Shown here in pieces: positions 42,382 to 52,240 of a stretch of 64,000 bases of DNA. Source of the DNA: Plasmodiophora brassicae (taxonomy: Eukaryota > Endomyxa > Phytomyxea > Plasmodiophorida > Plasmodiophoridae); the NCBI GenBank assembly GCA_039704465.1, contig JASFAU010000012.1, positions 1,054,001 to 1,118,000 of the forward strand, given 5' to 3'. Position 1 is the first letter of the stretch. Each line of letters opens with the position of its first letter. Below the pieces are notes generated by a model. That model made no database searches and had not been told where the DNA came from. It was given only the letters and a program-made list of their open reading frames with translations. A program made the position numbers and the translations under genes.

Positions 42382-43914
42382 ATGCTGGGCCGTGCGGCAG
42401 GGCGATGGTGTCGACGGGCGGCGACGAAGGCGCCCGCCGCCGTTGAGATCTCGGTCGACCGGTCCGAGCTGGGCGTTCTCGCACCGCGTATGGCGTGTGC
42501 TGGGCGCGCGGAAGCTTCACCTGACGGGCCGGCGTGTAGCGTTCCAGGGCACGTTCGCGACGCCGCTCCAGGAGGAGATCCACCGGTTCATATCCGTGTT
42601 TGGCCCGATATCCATCGCCGAGTACATGCGTCGCGCGCTCCTGCACCCGAAGCTCGGGTACTACACGACCGGGTCGACGCCCTTCGGCAGCGCTGGCGAC
42701 TTTGTTACGTCGCCAGAAGTGTCACAGTTATTCGGCGAAGTGGGTGGAATGTATCACAGGCGTTCAGTGACATTCTCTAGTGTTTGAACGTGCGTACGCA
42801 GATGGTTGGCGTTTGGGCGACCGCTGTGTGGCATGGACTGGGCTCCCCACGTGACACGCGCCTCGTGGAGTTTGGACCTGGCAACGGCACCATGATGTGC
42901 GACGTCCTGAAGGTTTCAACCTTTGCGTATTGGGCACCGTTCAGTGTGGCTGCGTTCTCATTCCGGGCTCTTCCTAGACCGTGAAACGGCTCGGGTTTAA
43001 ACCGAGCGGCATTCACCTGATTGAGCCCAGCCCGATGCTACGCGAGAAGCAAAAGGCGGCTCTTTCGGTGCAACACGCCGACGTTCCCGTACAGTGGGAT
43101 TCGCAATTGGCGCACGTTGAAACGGGCGAGGCACGCCCCATATTCTGTAAGTACAATATTCTGAATCGATCCCGCCGCCGCTAAACGTCGTCACAGTTGC
43201 CCATGAGTTCCTTGATGCGCTTCCGATTCACCAGTTCCAGTTCACAGAGAAGGGCTGGCGTGAGCGCATGCTTGCAATCGGCGAGCACGAAGCGCTACAG
43301 GTTGTGCTTTCGCGGAAGCCGACACCTGCGTCTGCCCTCCTGCTAGGAAGCGACGCCGTTGTGGACGTGCCTGCGAATCCTGCGGTCGGCGAGTGCATTG
43401 AGGTGTCCCCTGAAGTACAACTTGCCGTCGAGCAGATTTCCAGCCGTGTCGTCATGCAGAAGGGCGCCGCTCTGCTCGTAGACTATGGTCAGGATCGGCC
43501 ATCGCAGCAGTCTGTTCGTGGTGTGCGCAATCACGAGTTCGTGCCATTCCTGGACAACCCCGGCCAAGTTGATGGTATGCATCGCCAATGCGATCCGATC
43601 ACTGCTTGACGTATAGTACCTCTGTAGTCACAGGTGACGTCGATTTCAGCATGGTGCGCAAGGTCGCCCGCGTCTGGGGCGCCGATCAGATTCGAGTGAT
43701 GCCCACGATTCAGCAGGGCGACTTCCTGCTGAGAATGGGCATCGCCCAGCGTGTCGAGTCTTTGGTCAAATTGTGTCCCGATGATGCCGACACGATTATT
43801 ACCGGGTACGAAAGGCTCGTCGACCCGGAACAAATGGGGTCCATCTACAAGTGTTCAGCCATGGTACACGCATCGTTCAATGGAGAGTTTCCTGGATTCC
43901 CAACACCTTCGTAA
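42382..43914 (+). CDS. NDUFAF7: NDUFAF7/MidA protein arginine methyltransferase, complex I assembly
   Basis: Multi-exon gene starting at ATG 42382 with a mitochondrial presequence (MLGRAAGRWCRRAATKAPAA). After a first intron ending at TTCCAG (about 42547) come PISIAEYMRRALLHPKLGYY, GSAGDFVTSPEVSQLFGE, the SAM-binding motif RLVEFGPGNGTMMCDVLK, HLIEPSPMLREKQKAAL, TVAHEFLDALPIHQFQF and LLVDYGQDRPS. The end has TGDVDFSMVRKVA, QQGDFLLRMGIAQRVE and a TAA at 43914. NDUFAF7 dimethylates an arginine of NDUFS2 during early complex I assembly. Its presence implies a rotenone-sensitive type I NADH dehydrogenase. Introns are about 50-60 bp and some borders are approximate. Confidence 0.9.
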
Positions 43915-44472
43915 TATATTTATCGAGTCTCGACCCGATCATCTGCTGTCTGAGCAACCATTGCAATGGCGACGTCGATCTTTAGAAAGGGGGCCCGTTC
44001 CTGCATTCCCGGTTCGGTACAAAGTGTTGCAATAGTCCACAAGCTGTGTGTAGTTACGGCACCTGATTAGCGCACGTAGGCCTTTCAATGGATCAACCTG
44101 AGCGACACAGGCCGGTCGGGAGCCCGATTAACGGTCCCGCTCCTCCAGACGGCCGGCGTGCACCTATCGACACTGATTGCTGTGAGTAACACAAAGTGCT
44201 GTAATGGCTGAATTAGCTCGAGCAACTGATAAACTAAACAAACGTGAGTGTCCCTCTAGTGTGCATACCAGAAGGATATGTGCCCTCGGTTAGCTTGACC
44301 GAGCGCCACTGACGGGCTCACTCCGCACGCTGCGCACTTGGCGGGGAGCCAGTGGCGAATATCTATCTTTAGAGAAGACATCCCCAAGTCCGTCGCGGAC
44401 TCCAGAGCTCCGGAATCACAAGACGAATCGCGAGGAAGACAGGCCCAACGTGAACTTCTGGACGCGTGAAGG
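43915..44472. other. Intergenic stretch, AT-richer than its surroundings
   Basis: About 550 bp between the NDUFAF7-like gene and the next plus-strand candidate. A minus-strand ORF (44256-44624, starting MRRRGVAPICRSARTHT) has an ATG but codon use unlike its neighbours, and I do not accept it. No RNA gene is recognised. Confidence 0.35.
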
Positions 44473-45886
44473 ATGTCGCACAGTGTCCCCCATAGCGGCA
44501 ACAACAGCTGCCGCTCCACCCAGCGCGAGAGGTGCCCGCCCGTCGCGTTTGCTCTCATCCTGCCCGTCATTGTCGTATGCGTACGTGCGGACCGGCAAAT
44601 TGGTGCAACGCCACGGCGCCGCATGAATCTGACTCTTCACCTAGGTCCTGTCGTGTGTGGACGCGTCGCCGCTGCATGAGCTGGACCAGCATCTAAGCAC
44701 CCGACCACAACACCCTGACCCACGTTACGACCACAACACCCTGACCCACGTTACGTGGACAGCGCGTCGCGCTATCTGGTAACGGGCCAGCTAGATAATT
44801 ATAGTGATGTGCCTTTGCTACTGAACCTTGTCGACAAGCTGTCGCAGTACGACGACTGTGACGGTACGTCTACGCCATGCACATACGCCGCCAACGCGTC
44901 ACGAATGAAATTCTAAATGGCGCAATCACAGACCTGCTTACCGCCATTGCTGCCGCTACCGAAGCGATCCAAGCCTCTTTTTACCCCGGCTTTTCCAGTG
45001 GCAGCGTCAAGACATTGACAGGGGTTTTCCAGGGGCTGGCCAGGCGACGAATCCACGCCCCGAACCTGTACGATTACCTTGCGCGTAGAAGTCTGGACTG
45101 CCTCAGGGACAAACGGAGGCGCCATCAACTCGACGCGCAGGCTGTCGCCAATACGGCATGGGCGCTTGCGAAATTATCGATCGATCAGCGCGAAACGTTC
45201 AATCAATTGGGGGCAGGCGCCCAATTGTTCCGTTCCCTTAACGTTCGCGCTGTCGATGTGTGGCAATATTTCAACTCGCAAGATATCGCCAAGATGGTGT
45301 GGGCGGTCGCGACGTTGGGGACCTGGTGGAACACGGCCCCGGTGCTTGGCAGACACGCTCTAGCGATCGCCCCAACTTTCACCCCGCAGGATGCTGACAC
45401 TGCGCTTCGGGCATTCGGGCGTTTGATGATCCTGGACCAGATCCCAGGCCTGCGCACAGCACTGAACGAGCGTGCCACTGCCGCGTCGGCAGCGTCCGAG
45501 ACACGCCCGACTGGGGCGGCACCGGCGACCAAGCGCGTATGGGGCTCGCGGCGTGGCCCCACTGGGACGTTGGCGTCCGCGGCTCTCGAGTACGCCGCCA
45601 GCCTCATACCTGGACGTGTTCGCCCTCAGTGGTTCGGTTCTAGGGCGTCGACGCCCGTCCCATTTGAAGACGACAGCACCCAGTAGCTACGACTGCTTAT
45701 GCGATATGACATCAACGCATCATCTAACAGCGTCCTTACAGATGTCGCTTCTGCTTTGACGATTACGCCAACCCGGATGACGTCACGACGCTGATCTGCG
45801 GGCATACGTTCCATGCGCGCTGTATCATTCCCTGGGTTATCGGGCGGAACCTTTGCCCAATGTGCCAGGGTGTCGTTTTCGAGTAA
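44473..45886 (+). CDS. Helical-repeat (TBC2/OPR-like) protein with C-terminal RING-H2, frame broken by a duplication
   Basis: Plus-strand multi-exon gene. A possible first exon starts at ATG 44473. From an acceptor near 44648 the frame reads VLSCVDASPLHELDQHLSTR and HPDPRY; after the tandem repeat at 44703-44754 it resumes as VDSASRYLVTGQLDNYSDVP. A second exon near 44920-45685 carries TBC2/OPR-like helical repeats (QAVANTAWALAKLSIDQ, QDIAKMVWAVATLGTWW). After a final intron ending at TTACAG (about 45741) comes a RING-H2: CRFCFDDYANP, LICGHTFHARCIIPW, LCPMCQG, with TAA at 45884. Such repeats usually bind organelle RNA, so a RING partner is unexpected. The 26-bp duplication shifts the frame by two bases, so this copy may be non-functional unless that stretch is spliced out. 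Confidence 0.6.
44703..44754 (+). repeat. 26-bp perfect tandem duplication inside a coding exon
   Basis: Two adjacent identical units beginning gaccacaacaccctgacc, 44703-44728 and 44729-44754. With one unit only, the surrounding frame (HPDPRY to VDSASRYLVTGQ) is continuous. With two, it is shifted by 26 bases. Confidence 0.85.
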
Positions 45887-45967
45887 TACACCAACCGCGC
45901 GACCGTTTGACCAGGGACATGCGCGTATTGCCCCCCGCGTTGTCAGTCAATGCCTGACAGGTTCGTG

Positions 45968-46272
45968 ATGCAGCGGGTTTGGAACGCCGACTCTGCATCA
46001 TCCTGTGCGCCGACGCCGCCGTCTACGTTCAAGAAGATTGTGGCTGTTTACTACGTTGGACTGAGGTGATCTGGCGACCTGCTCGGCGGTCGGCAGCGGA
46101 TGCCTGCTCGCCAGTTGCAGAGACGAGCGACCACGACGGGTTCTGCTGCTTGCGGGACGTCGATAGCTGGCTGTTCCGCACCCAGCAGTTCAAGTCCACC
46201 CGTACTGACCTAACTGTAGTGCTGGGGACGGCCAACGGCTGCCGATTCGCCATCGATGACACGGTGCTGTGA
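45968..46272 (+). CDS. Small hypothetical protein, two exons (tentative)
   Basis: ATG 45968 opens MQRVWNADSASSCAPTPPST and FKKIVAVYYVGL, followed by a GTGATC donor. A later open block has good codon use (ETSDHDGFCCLRDVDSWLFR, TDLTVVLGTANGCRFAIDD) and ends at TGA 46270-46272. I could not join the two parts in phase, so a further exon or a different start is likely. No family is recognised. 46273-46593 holds no supported gene. Confidence 0.3.
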
Positions 46273-46593
46273 CGCGTGCAGAAGGAGCAGCGTCGAGATG
46301 CTCTGCCGCGCGCGTCAAACGCTTGCCATGCACTGGCAGCACATGTTGTCAAATGCGTGTTCCGGAACGCCGGATAGAGACGTGTAGCGGACGTTAGGAA
46401 CGCCCTGGGTGCCTAACGTTCCCATCATACGTCGGTGTCGTCAACCATGTAAGGTCAGCATGTGCGGACCTGAAGGGCGCGCGCGCGCCTCACAGGGACG
46501 CCCGACGTGTGTCGACCTATCAGGTGCCGCCCGGGGGCGTCCGAACTTGAACGTGGACGTGATCATCACCCCGGACTTTGTGCGTCTGGGTCG

Positions 46594-47693
46594 ATGGGGC
46601 GCAGGAAGAACGCGGCGAGCGACGCTGCGGCGCCCACGCCCGACCCGGTCGAGTTGCCGTTGGCGTCGTCGGTGGCAATAAGCGAATGCCTGATCGCGGT
46701 CGTCGAGTACGTCGTGATCGCGTCGATGCAGGGGACGCTGATCCGCGCGTCCCACCTCGGCAACGGGCCCGTCGGCAATGCCGCCGCAGTCTGCGCCGGC
46801 GTCACGTTGCTCGCCTGGATGCTCTACAGGCAGGCCGCCACCTACGACGTCAGCATCGTGCGCCTCCTTCACATGTTCGTCGCCCGCTGCTGTTCGCCTG
46901 GCGTCACCCTCAATGCGGAATCCACAGGATGGGCCTGTACCGGGTGCCGTCGCTGACCAAGGCGGCGCTGGTCCTCGTGGGGTTGCAGGCCGTGTCGCAT
47001 TGTGCACTGTATGGCCTGCATCGCCAGTTCGCGAGCGATATCGTGTCCGTCAAGCATTTGCTGGACGCGTCCGGCAGCGTCCGGTGGAACCTGGTCGTCG
47101 ACCTGGTGATCGTTGCGCCCATCCGCGAGGAGATCGTGTTCCGCGGCATCCTCCAACTGATCGTCCACCGGCGCCTCCCCGATAATTGTCGCGCGGCCGT
47201 GTTCATGCCCAGCTTCTTCTTCAGCGTCATTCACGCGCTGAACTTCAACGCGGGGCGGTACTCCTTCAGTTACGGTGCGTGCGACCGAAGGGGGGTTCCT
47301 GTGCACCACCCGCCTCACCACCGCGTTCTCAGTGTGCATGCAAATTGCCGTCTCGTTCCTGATCGCATCGTTCTACTCGATGCGGGTCCTGGCAACGGGG
47401 TCGGTCTGGGAGCCACTCCTCCTGCATTCCTTCAACAATCTGCTCGCCTGGTACGCCATTCGGGGGTCGCGCTTGTGTCACCCGTTAACCGACGTGGTGA
47501 TTGGCACAGTTCCGTGGATCAGAGCCCGACGATGGAGGCGCTGGCCGACCCGCTGCTGCTGCTCCCGTTGCTGCAGACGGTGATCGTGTACGCCGCCCTG
47601 ATCGGGGGCGGCTGGCGCCGGGTGCCCGCGCACCTGAACCGCTTCACCGCCGACATCGCCAAAGCCGAACCCAGCCATGTCATTATACGCTGA
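46594..47693 (+). CDS. CPBP-family intramembrane metalloprotease (CAAX protease/bacteriocin-processing type)
   Basis: Multi-exon gene from ATG 46594 (MGRRKNAASDAAAPTPDP). The first exon has two hydrophobic helices and ends HM at a GT donor; the next begins GLYRVPSLTKAALVLVG. The three catalytic motifs of the CPBP (Abi) family are present: PIREEIVFRGIL (EExxxR), FFFSVIHALNF (FxxxH) and LLHSFNNLLAWY (HxxxN). Several transmembrane segments surround them, and a further helix (LLLLPLLQTVIVYAALI) precedes the TAA-like end at 47693. Eukaryotic relatives include Rce1, which trims prenylated CAAX proteins in the ER, and chloroplast or mitochondrial forms. Which type this is cannot be decided from sequence alone. 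Confidence 0.82.
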
Positions 47694-47792
47694 CCGATCG
47701 GGACCCGCGCGGTTCGCTCCCAGTGGGGCAACTCGTGTGTCGGCAGCAGCAGCGACACACCAGGCAGCGAGTCGTATTGCTACTAATTGCTC

Positions 47793-50099
47793 CTAGTTTG
47801 TTGTGCCGGGTGCGGGCGTGTCGGCTGCGTCCGACTCGTCGTCGTCGTCGGGGTCGTCGTCCGCGGGCCGTACCTCGTTGTCGGCCTCCGCCATGTCGGC
47901 CTCGTAGTCCTCGTGGGCGCCCACGCCGTCGTCGTTCCCCTTCCTGGAATGCCGCTTGTGCACACCCTTGCTCTTGATCGTCCTGATGACGTGCTGGGCG
48001 TCGGCGGTCCGCTTCCCGATCCTCTTCCAGGGCAGGGCGAACACGTCCTCCAGGATCTGGTTCACCTCCTTCCTCGGCAGCTTCCTGTCGACGCTGAGCA
48101 GCGCGCGCCGGACCTGGGCGGCCGTCAGCGCCTCGCCGGCGCCCTCCCGCTCCAGCGCCTCCTTCATCTCCTTGTGCAGCTGCATGATCTCCTGGAGCTG
48201 CTGGTCCCTGAGCGCCTCGGCGAACGGGCCCTGGTCGCCGTCGCGGTCCTCCTCGAACAGCTTCACGTAGTGGACGACGCCCGACTCCTTGGCGACCTGC
48301 TCCAGGGAGCGGTCCAGGGCGCGCAGGTGCGCCTTGGGCTTGCCGGGGAACTGGCGCAGCAGGACCCGGATGAAGTCACGCCTGCTGATCGTCCCCGTCT
48401 TCTTCGTGTCCTGCTGGGCGCACGCGTCCATCAGCTTGGCCACCATCTGCCGCTGGTCGTCGTACACGTCCTCGCTGACCTCGCCGCTCAGGATCAGGTC
48501 GAACAGGTAGATGTCGGCGTCGTACCGGAACGCCTTCAGCGCCTCGGTCAGGCTGTACCCCCATTCCTGCAGCGCCGTCGTCGCCCCGTGCTTCAACGAC
48601 AGGTACGTGTAGAAGTAGTCGGCGAGGCGGCTGGTCGCCCCATGCTGCCGGTCGTACGCCTTCTTCATGTGCCACACCTCCCGGACGACCGCCTCCGTCT
48701 GCCGCTTGCTGAGGACGCGGCGGCGCACCGGGCCCGCCACCCTCAGGTACTTGGGCACCGCGTCGCCCGTGCCCAACCCCTGGTGCCACGTCGTCTTGTC
48801 GTCCATGTAGGTCGCCTTGGCCAGGCGCTCGTTCTCGATCTCCTCCAGCTGCAGGCTGTCCTCGCGCTCCAGCATGCGGACGCGCTGGTGCCGGGCGTGC
48901 AACTCGTCGACCAGCGCCTGGACGGCGTCCTGCGTCGACAGCAGGTCCACGTCCAGGTGCGTCTCCTGGGCGACGCGCGCCCAGTTCGGGCGGGGCGTCA
49001 GCGGCGCCTCCGGCTCCGACCCGGTCGTCGCAGCACCGCCGCCCGCCGCAGCGCCTCGTTCGCCGGGCGCGGTGTCGCCCTGGCCAGGTGACGGTTTCGG
49101 GAGCGCGTCGCCGCGCGCCGTGAACCTCCAGGGCATCATCGACGACGTGCGCGACCGCGACGATCGTCGCCGGGGCCGCGACCGCAACTCGGCCACCTCG
49201 CTCTGCAGGGCGGCGTTCTGCTCGTTGGCCTGCTGCAGGAGCTCGAGCGCCTCGAGCGTCTCCCGGGCCTGGCGCGCCGTCTGCTGCTGCAGGTCGGCGA
49301 CCTGCTTCCTCAGGGCGCCGTTCATCACGTCGTGCTGGCCGGCGTCGTGCAGCTGCCGCTCCAGGGCGTCGACCGACTCCTGCGCCGCCTCCAGCATCGC
49401 CCGTTGCCGCCCGACGATCGCGTCGCGCTGCCGGGCCTGCACCTCGAGGACGCGGACGCGGGCGTTCGCCTCGGCGAGCGCGTCCTGCATCTGGACGACC
49501 AGGTGGTGGGCGTCGCGCTCCCGATCGGCAACGTCGCGCAGGCGCGCGCGCGCCGACTCCATGTCGGCCCGCATGGACGCCAGCTCGCAGCGCGACGTGT
49601 GGGCGATCTCGTAGAACATCATGCGGGTCGCCGGGTCGAACACGCCCCGCTCGAGGATCGCGCCGATCCGCTCGACAACGTGGCGGTAGGGGCCAACCCG
49701 GCGGGCGACCTTGGCGAGCAGGTGCAGGACGGGGCGGACCACCTCCCGGTGCGGGCGATCGTCGCCCAGCGCCTGGCAGCGGCGCTGGACGGCGAGCAGG
49801 TCCAGCTCGGCCTCGGTGTGATGCGACCGAACGTACTCCCGGGCGCTCTGCGCCGCGGGAAGCAGGTCGGGGCCAACGTCGACGAACCCGGCCGCCATGT
49901 CCAACTGGTGGCGGCGTCGTGGGCTAACGACGACGACGGGAAGTGCCTGCGCGGGTACCGGTGGCGACCCTTCGCCGTGCGGTCTCGTCTCGGGCCACAC
50001 GTCCGACCGCCGGCAAGGCGACCGCCGCTCGACGTCGCCGCCGCCCATCGGCCGCCGCCTGAACGTCCCGGTCAGGCGATCCGATGTCGGCCGCGTCAT
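47793..50099 (-). CDS. TSNAXIP1-like coiled-coil protein (ciliary/axonemal family)
   Basis: Single exon, 768 residues from ATG 50099. The N-terminal domain (LDLLAVQRRCQALGDDRPHR, VGPYRHVVERIGAILERGVF) matches the conserved start of translin-associated factor X-interacting protein 1. A long coiled coil follows. Then comes the second conserved block: DDKTTWHQGLGTGDAVPKYL, VRRRVLSKRQTEAVVREVWH, SRLADYFYTYLSLKHG, LQEWGYSLTEALKAFRYDAD and ILSGEVSEDVYDDQRQM. An EF-hand-like DTKKTGTISRRDFIRVLL motif and an acidic tail (DDDPDDDDESDAAD) end the protein. TSNAXIP1 is linked to sperm and ciliary function, so a flagellate stage is likely. The frame is open upstream into the neighbouring gene, but that part is its 3' end. 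Confidence 0.82.
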   Translation of the reverse strand: MTRPTSDRLTGTFRRRPMGGGDVERRSPCRRSDVWPETRPHGEGSPPVPAQALPVVVVSPRRRHQLDMAAGFVDVGPDLLPAAQSAREYVRSHHTEAELDLLAVQRRCQALGDDRPHREVVRPVLHLLAKVARRVGPYRHVVERIGAILERGVFDPATRMMFYEIAHTSRCELASMRADMESARARLRDVADRERDAHHLVVQMQDALAEANARVRVLEVQARQRDAIVGRQRAMLEAAQESVDALERQLHDAGQHDVMNGALRKQVADLQQQTARQARETLEALELLQQANEQNAALQSEVAELRSRPRRRSSRSRTSSMMPWRFTARGDALPKPSPGQGDTAPGERGAAAGGGAATTGSEPEAPLTPRPNWARVAQETHLDVDLLSTQDAVQALVDELHARHQRVRMLEREDSLQLEEIENERLAKATYMDDKTTWHQGLGTGDAVPKYLRVAGPVRRRVLSKRQTEAVVREVWHMKKAYDRQHGATSRLADYFYTYLSLKHGATTALQEWGYSLTEALKAFRYDADIYLFDLILSGEVSEDVYDDQRQMVAKLMDACAQQDTKKTGTISRRDFIRVLLRQFPGKPKAHLRALDRSLEQVAKESGVVHYVKLFEEDRDGDQGPFAEALRDQQLQEIMQLHKEMKEALEREGAGEALTAAQVRRALLSVDRKLPRKEVNQILEDVFALPWKRIGKRTADAQHVIRTIKSKGVHKRHSRKGNDDGVGAHEDYEADMAEADNEVRPADDDPDDDDESDAADTPAPGTTN

Positions 50100-50205
50100 C
50101 GGGACGCGCGTGTGTGTGCGTTGTGTGTGTGAAGCTGTGACCCTCGAGTACCATGCAGGCAACCAGAATATCTTTCGAAATCGCGGGTCCCAATCACACG
50201 GGCGC

Positions 50206-51240
50206 CTAGGACGGCGCGGGCGTGCTGGCAAACGGGGCTCGCGCCCTTCGCGGCATCCTGGGGAACCTGGCACAGCACGTCATGAGCCGGAACCAGCCAT
50301 AGTGCATAAACGGGGGCGCGACGAACCTGGTGCGACAGGTGGGGCACGATAGCTCCGGCTTGCAGAAGACTGTGGGCGCACACGTCAGCGGCAGTGACGG
50401 GCGGGCGGGCGGCGTGCCTGGGCGCGCGGACACGTACCTGACAGACAGACGGGGCAGGTGTATCCCGTGTTCTGGACGGTGCGATGGCAGAAGCAGGTGG
50501 CGCGGTAGTCGATCTGCGACTGGTGCGGCATGGCCAGGACGGTGCGGTCGAAGGCGCCGGGCAGGAAGAGCGTGAACAGGACAGCGAGCAGGTCGGCGCC
50601 GGGATCGCCGACCCGGTTGTAGACGCCGCCGGTCAGGTGCGATGCCTGCTGCATGAGAAGGGAGTCGCTGGCGCCCAGGACGACGGCGTCAACGGGGACG
50701 GTCAGTTTCTGGGCCGAGAAGATACAGTTCATGGTCGATGTGTACTGGGCGGGCGCGTCCCGCCCCGTATGGACGACGAGGAGGCGAGCGTGCAGATTGC
50801 GTTGGTCGGCCTGCAGGCGCCGCACGATACACATCGCCAGCGACATCGCGCCACTCAGCAGCGAGGCCGCCTCGGACAGGCCCGTTGTCGGCAGCGACCG
50901 AATCCGATCCAGAATCGAATGCGCCATCGCGGGCTCGACGTTCGTCGGAGCCAGATCCGAGAACAAGACGTCGTTCCGCACTGGATGGGACGCAATGACG
51001 ACGAGACGGTTGCTGGCCTGAAGCGCTGGACACGAGGTCCACGGTCAGAGGGCCAACGTCAGCGGGTGCGGCCAAACGATGCGGACCTCGGAACGCGTTC
51101 AGGAAGACGGCCAGGTCGTGCAGCGTCCTGGCCAGCGAGACGGACGGGTGGGCGCGCTCGGCGTCGACCCAGGCCACCGGCCCGCACTCGACAATGCAGA
51201 CGAGGAGGTCGGGGTCGGACACGTCCGTCCCATTCGACAT
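50206..51240 (-). CDS. GTF2H3: TFIIH subunit p34 (GTF2H3/Tfb4)
   Basis: Minus-strand gene of at least three exons from ATG 51240. Exon 1 starts the vWA-like domain (DPDLLVCIVECGPVAW, TLHDLAVFLNAF). Exon 2 continues NRLVVIASHPVRNDVLFSD, SLLSGAMSLAMCIVRRLQAD, ARLLVVHTGRD, MNCIFSAQKLTVPVDAVVLG, LLMQQASHLTGGVYNRV and ATCFCHRTVQNTGYTCPVCL. A last intron (GTACGT..CCACAG, about 50439-50371) leads to VFCKPELSCPTCRTRF, completing the C4 zinc module. The residues after this are rich in Arg and Pro up to TAG 50206. p34 pairs with p44 in the TFIIH core for transcription start and nucleotide excision repair. It lies just upstream of the TSNAXIP1-like gene on the same strand. Confidence 0.92.
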
Positions 51241-51499
51241 TGGCCGAACGGCAAGACGGCCGGCAAGACGTCACGCGCACCGGGCGCAACACCGTCGCTG
51301 GGCTCACTGCCTCCCGATCCAGTCGCCGGCGCAGCACTGCCGCCAAACACCGCGACTGCACATGCGCACTACTGGTATGTACTGTGCCGTCTGCGCTCGA
51401 CAGACCGTCCCGCCTGGGCAATGAACGTTCGGCGCCGTTGATATTGTTTGGCGCGCGTGCCCCCCAGACTGATTGGTATCTCTGCTCAGGTTGGCATCG

Positions 51500-52240
51500 A
51501 TGGCGGTGGCCGGTGCAGGCGGGTCGCGCAAGGCGGCCAGGTCGCGGTCACGGCGTCGCTCGCGATCGAAGGAGCGTTCGACTGCGTCGAAACCGCGAGG
51601 GCGGTCTGCACCGGTCGCCTGGCGCTGCGGGTCGCCTTGCAGCCGGAAACTGTTCCGCTCGTTCGACTTCATATCGCCCATCACTGATGACGACCTGGAG
51701 CGCCTGCATCAGGAGGAGATCGAGCGGCACAAGGCGCATGTCGCCCTGATCGGCGGTAAGCACCCATTCGCAGTAGCACCACCTCGCCGTAAGATGCGCT
51801 GGGAGACCGGTTTCGTGAACATGGCCGAAGAGGGCGCCCGAGCGCCCAGCCGACGTGCGGCGTCGACATCCAACCTGCGAGCAAACCCAAGGAGGAGCAA
51901 CAGACCTACATGGCGGTGTGCGAACCCATCCCCCAAAGGGCTGCATTTCGGCCTGTTCGGCCCGACCCTGTTCATGCCCGCCGTCGACACCGACGCGATG
52001 CGCTCTCAGGAGACGCGGCTGCAGCGGAAGCGCGCAGCAGCGCCCACAGTGCAACCATGGCACACAGCAGTGACGAAACTGGGCGGGCGAGCCCCGCTCC
52101 TGATGGCCACTGGACAATCCCTCACCAGGGACCAGATCAGGGAGGAACGCCGGCAGCTCCGGGTCTTCCTGGAAAGCTCACCCCGACCCAAACCGTTTGT
52201 CGTCACACCGCTCAAACAGCCATTCCTAGGCACTGGATAA
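51500..52240 (+). CDS. RS-rich N-terminus protein, unknown function
   Basis: Single-exon reading, 246 residues, ATG 51500 (MAVAGAGGSRKAARSRSRRR). An Arg/Ser-rich leader like those of splicing factors precedes DFISPITDDDLERLHQEEIE, ALIGGKHPFAVAPPRRKMRW, GFVNMAEEGARAP, GLHFGLFGPTLFMPAVDTD and ATGQSLTRDQIREERRQLRV. It ends RPKPFVVTPLKQPFLGTG. No known domain is recognised. Its last 60 bases are the left end of a 2.7-kb segment that was duplicated with the first histidine kinase, so a tail copy sits at 54896. It diverges from TFIIH p34 at a 260-bp gap. Confidence 0.6.
   Translation: MAVAGAGGSRKAARSRSRRRSRSKERSTASKPRGRSAPVAWRCGSPCSRKLFRSFDFISPITDDDLERLHQEEIERHKAHVALIGGKHPFAVAPPRRKMRWETGFVNMAEEGARAPSRRAASTSNLRANPRRSNRPTWRCANPSPKGLHFGLFGPTLFMPAVDTDAMRSQETRLQRKRAAAPTVQPWHTAVTKLGGRAPLLMATGQSLTRDQIREERRQLRVFLESSPRPKPFVVTPLKQPFLGTG

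Noticed and set aside
44256..44624. Minus-strand ORF of 122 residues with an ATG
   Set aside because: Codon use does not match neighbours, no domain is seen, and it overlaps the 5' region of a better-supported plus-strand gene.
44703..44754. CRISPR-like repeat
   Set aside because: Two directly adjacent units without spacers, inside a coding exon of a eukaryote.
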